Positions 54,967 to 64,000 of a DNA stretch of 64,000 bases are shown here, one piece after another. Location of the stretch: contig JAHLEZ010000004.1 of NCBI GenBank assembly GCA_020726505.1, forward strand, positions 496,001-560,000, in the 5' to 3' direction. The notes beneath the pieces are model-generated. The model worked only from the letters and a program-made list of their open reading frames with translations, was not told the origin of the DNA and ran no database searches. Source of the stretch: Leptodontidium sp. MPI-SDFR-AT-0119. Its lineage: Eukaryota > Ascomycota > Leotiomycetes > Helotiales > Leptodontidiaceae. Each line of letters begins with the position of its first letter. The first letter of the stretch is position 1. The translations under genes were made by a program, and so were the position numbers.

Positions 54967-57003
54967 TGCCAGATGCGGTGAAGTGATTGAGTAGAGATAG
55001 TATAAGAATAATTAAAGAGCTTTTGAGTGATCATTCGATTTTTATATGTGGAAAATCACCTGCTTTTATTCTTTTCAAGTCATTGTAGTTTTGGCAATGT
55101 CCGAAATATCTCGGAGTACTCTCTAAGTACTCTCTGAGGCTTAACAATCATCGCTTCGCAGATTGTAGCTTATATTAACAGTGATGCGGATTATTGGTAA
55201 ACTGCTTGGTGGTGTCCTTTATTCCGCCGAGTTGTGTTTATTACTGAAGTTAAAATGTGTTTGTTGTTTGTCAGCGCGCCGAACTAATAGCGTCTACGAT
55301 CAGCTATAGTCTTCAATCGTCTTCAATCCCGTGCCTGCGGCGGAAGATGCAGCTTCCGAGCCCCCCCGGGACCTTTAATAAACAAAATGATGCTTTGAAA
55401 TCGTGTTCGTGCGTGTTGTATCTTTGCGGCTCCCACCGAGAGGCCTTGGAAATAATCCGGCCTCGCATAGATCCTCGTACTCGCTTTCTCCGTCTGGTTG
55501 AACTTGGCGAAACCCTCACCATCAACTCGACAGTGCTATCCGATTTGGCGGTATTATCAATTAATTTTCTCTCTCTTACACTTCGCTTTCGGTTAGTAAT
55601 CTTGCCGCTGTTGCTCAGGCGCTAATCACCCTCGGCTCAGTCAACTCACCTGAGCTGCACGAGCAACCTGAGCACCCTGAGTATCCTGAGCAAAATCTAT
55701 TACATTATTACGTGTTTTGACTGCTCGCTTTTTAACCTACCACACTTGATCTGAACTTCCGTTCTCTTATATCATTTTCGTCAAGTTTTAGTGAAGATGC
55801 TCAACAAGCCCATACAAGTTCCTAGATCCCAGAGTGGACACTTTCCAAAAAATATGCCTGTGACGGATTGGACGAATCGGAAGTTTGATAAAATACCGTA
55901 TCGCTTCGATGCTATACCATATATATACCCTTGTATCGATACAGTGATTGAAGCTATACTGGATATATCCAGAAATAAATGATGCCAATTCTTGCCTATT
56001 ATATAGTCACTTGCTTACCCAGTGCTTGGCTTCGATATTTCAGAACTGGCAGCTTGCTAATCACAATTTTCTTAGGTATTCGTGAATCAGTTTATCAAAA
56101 TAGTCATACATAGTCGCTGACAAAATCGGCTTCCCTTAAACTCACTTCAACAATTTTGGCCCTGCTTACTAGACAGGGAGACCGGAAGCGCCTTGCTGAA
56201 ATAGGCTAGGCAATAGCTCCACGGGAATGTATAATGTGGTACGGCGGGTTGTACTTGGCTGTTTTGCTTGCTTTTCCTTATATAGCTAATATTGAGGTTA
56301 CGTGCACCGGGGGATCCCTAGCGCATGTGACTTCCGTGACTTAAGAGTGCGCTTCTCTTACGTGCGGTTGAACCATACCCTTCTTTCATATAATAATCGA
56401 GCTCTTGCACTTACCTTATGGCCCCTTTAATTTGCGTGAGTTGTATTTACTGTCTTTTAGCCATGTGATCATTAGGCCCTTACTTGCACGGGTTTTATGT
56501 GGGGTTTTCAGCTTGCCGTGTTTCCCTCCTATAGAAGTCTAAAATATTTCTAAATTAAATCTTACCAAGAGTACTAGAGAAGACTCATATCTATATAATC
56601 CGCGAATTGTCTTCCTATCAACTTATAATGGAAGTGTTTTGCTAACAAGAAAGAAAACGCTCAGACTACCGCGTGATCCGTCACGTGGAGACTCTGACAT
56701 CAGTAGCCCCTCCTTTGTCATGAAAGCGAACTGAATGTCTCACCTTTTGAGACGAACGGTAATTTTTTGAAGATTGTTCTATTTGTGGTAGAGGAGCCAG
56801 TGCTGTTGATGCTCAAACATGATTGGTATTCAGTTTCCATTCCATATATGCAACATTAAGGGGCTCTTGTTCTATTTTGGTCCAATTCAGCCTCGTGTCA
56901 CAGCCTCCACATTGCTTTTTCTGCGAGCCTTGTCGCGTGCGACCAGCTTACAGCTCTTCTCCTCGAGCTTTGAAACACAGTCTCATGTACAAAAAACGAC
57001 AAA
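54967..57003. other. Intergenic with dispersed repeat
   Basis: 2 kb without a recognised gene. 55140-55700 looks like a decayed transposon fragment ending in CCTGAG motifs. 55700-56650 is AT-leaning. 56650-57003 is the probable promoter and 5'UTR of the Ras-ankyrin-esterase gene. Confidence 0.45.
55575..55700 (-). repeat. Dispersed CTCAGG-type repeat, copy 2
   Basis: The minus strand matches the repeat at 29515-29640 in block order (GCTCAGG motifs, CTCAGGTGAG, TGAGCCGAGGGTGATT, GCGCCTGAG, AGCGGC, TTACTAACCG). Confidence 0.6.
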
Positions 57004-59795
57004 ATGGCCGGGAAGATGGTCCTCTACAAGCTTGTGGTTCTAGGTGATGGAGGCGTTGGAAAGACATCGATGATAATCCAGGCAAGCTGTCTTCATTGCG
57101 CAGCTATTGGGAGTAAAACACTGAAATCTCTCCCCTACAGGTTACTCTCCAACACTTTGTCGAAACATATGATCCTACCATCGAAGATTCTTATCGGAAA
57201 CAGGTTGTAATTGACGGACAATCATGTATGCTTGAGGTATTGGACACTGCGGGACAAGAGGAATATACAGGGCTACGGGAGCAATGGATACGCGATGGCG
57301 AAGCTTTCCTCCTGGTGTACAGCATATCCAGCCGCTCCTCATTCAGCCGCATTCAACGATTCCATAACCAAGTTCTCCGAGTAAAAGAATCGCCGATATC
57401 TTCTGCTCCCCCAATATGCCTTCTTGTAGGGAACAAGTCGGATCGCTGTACTGAACGGGAAGTCTCAACGCAGGAAGGTCACGCACTTGCGAACGAACTT
57501 GATTGCGAATTTGTGGAGTCATCTGCGAAAAATTGTATCAATATCGAGAAGGCATTTTATGACCTTGTCCGCCAAATACGAAGACAACGGTCAGGCGTCA
57601 ATCGATCTACGCCCACAAACCGATTCTATATGGGTGATACCCGAAGAACTTATCGTCGTGATCGCTCGCAGAAAAAGGATATGAGGACAGGTTATGCCGT
57701 CAAACGCCGTTGGTGGGGGGATAAAATCTCTATACCACCTAACGAAGGGAAGAGCGAAGATGGCCGGAAGAGGCTCACTACAGCGCTCATCATTGCTGCA
57801 AAATCGAATCTTGAACGAGAGCTTATTGCTTTTCTTGAGGCAGGAGCTAATCCAGATGGTCAGCCTGGATCAGATGGAGCTGCCATACATGCTGCTTCTG
57901 CTTCTGGGCACGCGAATATTGTCAACATCCTTCTCAAGAAAGGGACTGCTATCAACGCCAAAGGCCCTTCGGGTACATCTCCACTTCAAATTGCTGCAGC
58001 AGAGGGACACTTGACCGTTGTGCGCTTATTGTTGCACAAAGGTGCTCAAATCGACCAAACGAGCCAGCTGCATGGGACTGCGCTGTCGGCAGCTGCTTCC
58101 CGTGGTAGATTAGAAGTCGTGCGATTTCTACTCAAAAAACAAGCAGATGTCAACGTCGTCGGAGGATCATATGGAAATGCACTCCAAGCAGCGGCGTGGG
58201 TCGGAAGTTCAGCAATTGTTGAGGCCTTATTGGGTGCGGGGGCTGATATCAATGCAAGAGGTGACGGCGACTGTACTGCTTTGCAAATAGCTGCTTTTGC
58301 CGGTCATGCGAATGTCATTCGAAGCCTTCTAGATCTTGGTGGCAAATTCAATATTGACGCCCCTGGTGGAAAGTACGGATGCGCTTTAAAAGCGGCAGAT
58401 GACCAGGGACATTTTGAGGCTGTAACAATTCTGCTGAGAGCAGGGGCATCATCCACACTCAATATACCGGCAGAACTTCCCATTTCCACCAGCGTAGGAC
58501 ATATCGAGGCAGAACAGACTCCTGAGAGCGGCGACCCTGTGGAAGGTTCTATTGCTACCCCGGGAGCCAGCAGTGACCAGCCGATCAGTGCTCCGTCTCC
58601 AGTCCTAATTACACCTACGGTCCCGCGACATATCCGGACATCATCTGTTCCTCAACTTGGTGGGCCAGCTGAAAAGCCCATCATCCACGCAATTGGATTC
58701 TCGTCTTTGGCGAGCCCTGTCAATGCTATAGTTGAGTAAGAGACCTATTGCAAATATATCCAAAGTCCTTTCTCCGAAACTCACAACCGATAGCATAGTC
58801 TTCGTTCATGGCCTGCAAGGCCACCCAGAAAAGACATGGTCGCATGAACCCGCCCCGTCTAAAAGGAGATTCTTCAGCTCTTCTTCCCTCGATCTCTCTC
58901 TTCACGCCCAAAACACGGTCTTTTGGCCTTACGATCTCCTCTCAAAACACCCTGACTTTACACAAGCTCGAATAATGACCTGGGGCTACGATAGCAAGGT
59001 GGTTTCTGAGTTCTTCGGGACAAGTGACCAGCAGAATATATCGCAACATGGCAGTGACTTGATGGTAGCGCTGCAGCAAGAGCGCAAACACAATGTATAA
59101 TTTCACCTGAGCTCTGAAAGCAAACCCTACTGACACAAGGCAGTCATCTCGCCCCCTGATCTTTGTAGCACACAGTCTTGGGGGAATCTTGGTCAAAGTA
59201 GTACGCATTCCGGTACACCGAAACCTTTTGGTACACTCGCTGATTATTTCCAGGCCCTTGACAACTCGAAGCGTTCCACTCATCAGCCTCAATATCTACC
59301 AATCTACGACTCAACGAAAGCGATCATCTTCCTCGGTACACCTCATGGAGGCGCTGGAATTACAAATTGGGCCCTCCTCGCCAGCAACCTCACCAAATTC
59401 GCTCTTCAAAGTCCCTCCGAGAAAATCCTCAAAGGCTTGAAACCAAATAATGAGGTGCTGGAAAACTTGCGTAAAGTGTTCTTACAGATGTTGGAGGACA
59501 ACAAATTTAAGATTCACTCGTTCTTTGAGACAAAAGCGATGTCAGGGCTATACGGGCTTAGTGACAGGGTAATGTTTAATTAAAACCCCAAGGCGAGGCT
59601 GTGCTAATTAGAAGATAGGTGGTTCCATATGAATCTGCTTTGGTGGGGCATGCAAGGCAAGAGGTCGTTAGAGGAATCAATGGCAATCATTCGGAGATAT
59701 GCAAATTCAGCAGTGCGACAGATCCTGGGTATAAGGCTGTGTTTGGGGCCCTGGAAGATTACATGATGGCGTTAAAAGATGGCACTCGTCAATAA
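57004..59795 (+). CDS. Ras-type GTPase / ankyrin repeat / SesB-like serine esterase fusion (839 aa, 6 exons)
   Basis: Exons 57004-57081, 57141-58735, 58794-59094, 59144-59197, 59254-59568 and 59619-59795 join in frame. Residues 1-172 are a complete Ras domain: GDGGVGKTSM (G1), YDPTIEDSY (effector), LDTAGQEEYTGL (G3), NKSD (G4, 124-127) and ESSAK (G5), with no CAAX box. Residues 239-466 hold about seven ankyrin repeats (e.g. GTSPLQIAAAEGHLTVVRLL). After a disordered linker (467-557), residues 558-839 form a SesB/DUF676-like alpha/beta-hydrolase: VFVHGLQGHPEKTW, ARIMTWGYDS, the nucleophile elbow VAHSLGGILVK (Ser669), IIFLGTPHGGAG and a probable catalytic His805 in NGNHSEICKFSS. Intron 1 is GC-AG. 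The ankyrin frame would stop at 58739 if the 58-bp intron at 58736 were retained, but splicing restores frame exactly at the start of the hydrolase. By family analogy with fungal NLR-like proteins, an intracellular sensor-effector. Confidence 0.82.
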
Positions 59796-61534
59796 TTCAA
59801 TATACCCCCTTTCTCTGACATGGCTTGAACTTTCTATATTTCCATGTTTGATTGAGGTGATTCCTTGCCTTTTAATGAGAGCTATATCAGGACTAAGTAC
59901 TTACTCTTGATAAGGAAAAATAGACTAATCAAGAGGACTTCCGCATTGCGATTCTCTAAGAATGTTTACGTCGTAGGCGAGAAACACGTATAAAGCGCAA
60001 ATGATCAGCTAGTACTTTTATACCTCCGATCTTAAGCCTCCCTAAGGAGGAGCATATTTTAAAAAGAAGAGACTTCGCTTAAGACTGTGTTATATGTAAA
60101 AAAGAGGGCATTTCCTAGGTAATTAAGATGAGGATCTTAGGGGAGCTTTCCACGAATATCCCACTAAATTTAACCAGATCCGGATGCAGGAAAAGCACAC
60201 GATTTAGATATAAAGTCTATAACATTCCCCTTTATAAGTATAGCACTTGTTTTGCCCGGCATCATAGCTTAGAATAGGGATGTTGTGGTTACAGTCTAAA
60301 TGCCCTCATATTTTGGTGGGGGATTTGGCCGCCAAGACGCTAAAAGTCGCATCCGAAGCACCGCCAAATCGGATAGCAGCCAGGAAAGCTAAATGAAATA
60401 TAACTTCTATAAAAGACTTTTATTTGCCCTACAAGTAGAGTCATGTTAGATTTAGGCATGTTTATCTTCTTCACTTTTTATGCACTTGTCTCCAAGGTCG
60501 TCACAACTAGAGATAGTTCTGGCGTCTAGGTACAAGCGAGGTACAAGCGATGCAGTAGACAAGTTGTAGATATGAATTATTGCTCATTAAATCTGCAGAT
60601 TTGATCCACACGAAGATCGGGCACTGCGTCATCTACTACGTCAAGAAGACACCTCGTTTCTGCCACACCTTGGCAATCACCTCTAAGCAGCGACTTGGGG
60701 CTATGTTATGGGCGACCATTGCAAATATTTCTTATTGGGGTCGGGTTTCTGCTACTCGTACATGTTGTCTTTCCTACCCTGCTACAACAAAGCATTGCTG
60801 CAGTGGTATGTCGTTAAATGTAGGAATCGTAAATTTGCCCGATACCGACCTTGATGAGTTCCCTGCAGTCAAAAGCGGAGAAGTGATTTGCAAGTGATGT
60901 GACGTCGTAGAAGACACTATAAGTTCAAATAAAGAAAGTAGAGATATTGAGGAGAAATTGCAGATCACCGATTCAATTGAAGAATTCGGAACCAGTGCTT
61001 CCAACTCCAGACGACAAATCGGCTGCCACGTATTTGCACGGAAAGTCAACATGAACTCTAGATCTTGAAGGAAGTAAAAATCGGATGCTGTTGATATGAG
61101 GCGAAAGATTTCTTACCAGGCTACCCCCCTTATCTTTTTCTTTGTCATTCTCCATGAGATTGCAGTCGACTCAGAACCTGTGGCTCCTGGCAGGGGGGGT
61201 CGAAGCTCGTCAGGGAGCCATTCTCGCTTAATTGGTTCTGACACGGAATTCCGTTGTCCATCAACTCTTCGCCCCCTAAGCCTCCCCAACTTCAAATCCG
61301 TCAGCTTTCTTCCCACATTTGAAGATTTTGCTGTGCACGAGCAGACCCCGAAGCACAATGAGGAGTAATGGTCGCGCCACAATGCCTAAAGTGAAATGTC
61401 ATGTTAGGAGATGCAGGTATAAAGTAAGTCCAGGTCCCCAAACTCAACACACGTTTCTCAACAGCCCAGACTTCACTTCCACGCCAACCGAACTATTCTC
61501 TCAAATTCGTACATTCGTACCCATTACCTCCGAA
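59796..61534. other. Intergenic, no gene recognised
   Basis: 1.7 kb, AT-leaning to about 60,600, with only short shadow frames. The end is the promoter and CT-rich leader of the SDR gene. The SDR frame is open upstream to 61319 without a better start. Confidence 0.45.
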
Positions 61535-62646
61535 ATGCCGTACTTCCAACCCAAGCTTGCCCTCCCACCCAACCTCTCCTTCGTAAACAAAACAATCCCC
61601 ATAACCGGCCCCTCAGCCGGTCTCGGTCTCGCCGCCACCCACCTCCTCCTCCAACACTCAGCAAGCGAAATAATATTTGGCGTCCGTAACGCAACTAAAG
61701 GGCAAGCGATAAAATCTCAAATCCTCTCGTCGCCTCTCATCAAGACCTCAAACCCCTCCGCGAAGATCACCGTGTTGGAACTCAATCTCGAGAGTTACAG
61801 CAGCGTACTGGAATTCGCGAGGGAAGTGAAGGAGAAATGGGATGGTAAATTGGATATGCTGCTTTTGAATGCGGGGACGGGGAGTTTTAAATGGGAGACT
61901 GTTGGAGAGGATGAGGGTGGGGAGATAGGAGGACATGAGAAGACGATGCAGGTTAATCTGCTTTCGAGTGCGTTGTTGGCGGTGGAGCTTTTGCCAGTCT
62001 TGGAGAAGACGGCGAGGATAACGGGAACACCGTCGAGAATTACGTGGGTGGGGAGTTTTGTGCAGTTTCATCATAGTTTGGAGAAACATCCTGTCCCGGG
62101 ACAGTATCTCGACAGCAACGACAAAGATAAAAGTCACAGCATACTCTCATACTTCGACGACGAGGCGAACTTCATTTTCATGGCGCGGTATCCGGACTCC
62201 AAACTCCTGGTGACGATGTTCGTGGAGCAGCTGGCACGGTTTGTTGACTCGGAGCTGGTGGTGATTAATGATGTATCGCCTAGTATGGTGAGGACTAGCT
62301 TTGGAGAGTATCCTGTTTGGTTGAGGGGTATGATGGCCGTGGTTTTTGGCCTGAAGGCTAGGAGTCCTGAAGAGGGCGCTAAGACTTACATGCATGCTCT
62401 TGGTGTTGTGGGAAGGGAATCGCATGGGATGTATTTGAGCGACAATGGGGTCACTGAGTAAGTTTTTCTTTGATGATGGGTGCAGTGGAATACGAGACCT
62501 GTTGACTGACAATTATTCAAAGACGTGCGCCGATTACAAAGACGCTGATGGACAAGCAGATTCAAAAGAAACTCTGGGATGATATGTTGAAGGAGTTCTT
62601 GACATTGGACTCCAATTTAGAGCCGCTCGTGCGTCAAATTGTGTGA
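61535..62646 (+). CDS. Short-chain dehydrogenase (retinol-dehydrogenase/WW-oxidoreductase type, 348 aa, 2 exons)
   Basis: Exons 61535-62457 and 62523-62646 join in frame (65-bp intron, GTAAGT...AAG). The nucleotide-binding motif is PITGPSAGLGLAATHLLLQH, with Gly-rich TGPSAGLG in place of TGA..GIG. LDMLLLNAGTGSF supplies the NAG motif, ITWVGSFVQF the catalytic Ser, and RYPDSKLLVTMF the Y-x-x-x-K. VINDVSPSMVRTSF follows, as in this subgroup. At about 350 residues it is the long SDR type common in fungal secondary metabolism and lipid modification, but no cluster genes accompany it and the substrate is unknown. ATG 61535 is preferred over further-upstream frame because it lies just before the conserved start (PNLSFVNKTIPITG). 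Confidence 0.85.
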
Positions 62647-62765
62647 ACGATGGAGTGTGTTGAAACAGTCATGGCTTTGCTTCTGCTCTGTACTGATTTT
62701 GCTTAGCGTTTTCATTCATGTCGTTGTTGTATTAAGCCTCTTAAAATCCAATACCTCCCGAAACC

Positions 62766-64000
62766 TTACAACATTGTGCCACATAGTGCAACAAGTATGC
62801 CGAACTCATCTGCCCCTCTCTGCCACATTTCGATTCTACTCGCCAATCTGGAATCCGCTTCTAGAATACCAGTTTTCTCCTGGTCACAAAGCTGCTTGTT
62901 GTACCTCACCAGATCCCCATATTTCAATTTCTCTTTACTATCGCCGGTAATAATTTCTTCACCACCAATCTCTTCAGTCAAATCCATCTCCTTCTGCCAA
63001 GCCGCCTCGTCTGTCGCCTCCCACAACAATTTCGAAGCCGGAAGGTCCACATCCTCAAACTTATAATCATCCGGCCTATCACAAGGAATACCAAACTGCA
63101 CATCGAAACACAACGCAATGATGAAATAAGTAGCTGCAGTGCGCAGTTTACTTTTAGCGAAGATCCAATCTTCCCACGTTGGTTGGTCGGCTCTCCCATC
63201 CTCATCTTTACCAGTAGCTGAGAACTCAGGCTGGATTTTGTTGAGATCGCCAAAGATGGAACCGAGGGTGTAGAGTAGTGTGATTGGGATGTTGGGGTAT
63301 CGAGACAGAACTGTTTCACCGGACGATGGCAGCATAAGGAGGTAAATTGTTAGAGCTTGAGCCGAGGAGAGGCTCGTCCACTTGTCGAAGGAAGAGCGTT
63401 GGGTATAGATTATTTCTTGCTCTGCTGCGATTGAGTTCCAGAATGAGGAATCTTTATGACCTTTGGGTGAGGCGAAGTTGCGGGTGATGGCCTGGCATAT
63501 TGAAATAGGCTTATAGGAGCTCATGTTTCTGACTGGGCCTCGAAAGTTGAGCCGTGCATGAATGGAGGAAAGGATATCTCGTCTAATCTAGTTTCGGGAA
63601 AAGAGCATAACATCTGAGATACTAATTTACTGACAAGCTCGGTGTTTGCATACTTCTTCTTTCTAGGTCGAAGTAATTGCGAAGAACAAGGAGGGTACAA
63701 TTCTAGTGTTGGCCGTCCAGACGAGGGATCCGTAGACGAGGTATGCAAGTCCATTTCTCTAGAAATCGGCGCTTCAGAACTCGATCTCGATCCCGAACCA
63801 ACAGGTTCGCCAGTTCTGGGAACCACATCCTTTGAGTACAAACAGTCTCTCCGCTTTCGCTGGCAAGGCCCACAAGCAGGAATCCCCCAATCACACCGAC
63901 ATTTTGCGCGGATGCAAGCTAGACATGATTTCTGCCGTGGTGGTGCCGGAGAGACCAGTCGTTTCCGACAGTACCGCTCGTGTCGCTTGTGTGATGTTTC
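62766..64000 (-). CDS. C2H2/Zn2Cys6 transcription regulator, partial, with apparent frameshift
   Basis: The gene enters from the right window edge. Its minus-strand frame begins with the end of a C2H2 finger (HKRHERYCRKR) and then a Zn2Cys6 cluster (CLACIRAKCRCD...CGPCQRKRRDC). A Ser/Pro linker and the start of the fungal regulatory domain follow (LVSKLVSQMLCSFPETRLDE and ISFPPFMHG). This frame stops at about 63521, after FEAQSET. The rest of the same domain continues in another frame, starting beside an ATG at 63524 (ISICQAITRNFASPKG, WTSLSSAQALTIYLLMLP) and running openly to 62766. Family alignment by eye demands continuity, and no intron fits, so a 1-bp deletion or 2-bp insertion near 63521-63527 is likely: a real mutation or a sequencing error. 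Both halves are otherwise intact. Confidence 0.7.

Noticed and set aside
58736..58793. Ending the Ras-ankyrin gene at the TAA at 58739 and calling a separate hydrolase gene
   Set aside because: A canonical 58-bp intron (GTAAGA...GATAG) joins the frames exactly at the first beta strand of the hydrolase, and the hydrolase has no ATG of its own before its first conserved motif.

Overview
This window is nuclear DNA from a filamentous ascomycete. Genes carry many short introns (about 46-160 bp, GT-AG, one GC-AG). They are monocistronic and separated by long microsatellite-rich spacers, and the families are fungal: 2EXR, DUF6594, DUF1765, DUF7730, fungal GT2, Zn2Cys6 regulator and SesB-like esterase. 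The density of 2EXR genes and the AT-converted transposon debris with TAG/TAA/TGA substitutions (typical of repeat-induced point mutation, RIP) suggest a leotiomycete (Helotiales-like). That placement is inference; no marker gene is present.

Left part (1-13.9 kb): a 2EXR gene cut by the window edge; a decayed coding stretch (1.4-3.6 kb); an intact 2EXR gene and a frameshifted tandem paralogue (4.4-7.4 kb); a retropepsin-like aspartic protease gene on the minus strand (8.9-10.2 kb); and a DUF6594 membrane protein gene (12.5-13.9 kb).

Transposon-rich part (14.2-27.2 kb): two AT-rich arms with hAT-like ends and a near-identical 8-bp flank enclose about 13 kb. Between them lie a minus-strand pseudogene, an ankyrin scrap, an intact alpha/beta-barrel (ABM-like) gene, a nest of two hAT-like elements holding two solo LTRs and a further small insertion, the N-terminus of an alpha/beta-hydrolase, an intact 8-exon sugar transporter, and a MULE with 49-bp inverted repeats and a RIP-killed transposase. 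Each insertion is supported by a target-site duplication visible in the sequence.

Pseudogene belt (27.3-34.6 kb): relics of a hemerythrin-like gene, a CHAT-domain protein, an unassigned (possibly F-box) protein, a DUF7730 protein and a 2EXR protein, followed by an intact 2EXR gene with a long acidic repeat tail (35.1-36.7 kb).

Core-like right part (39.4-64 kb): DUF1765 protein, F-box protein, GH12 endoglucanase-like enzyme with a GPI-type tail, processive GT2 glycosyltransferase, two SDRs, and a partial C2H2/Zn2Cys6 regulator. The outstanding gene is at 57.0-59.8 kb. Splicing inferred from the sequence gives one 839-residue protein with an N-terminal Ras-type GTPase, about seven ankyrin repeats and a C-terminal SesB-like serine esterase. 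That order resembles a fungal NLR-type immune receptor turned round, with a small GTPase in place of the NACHT/NB-ARC module.
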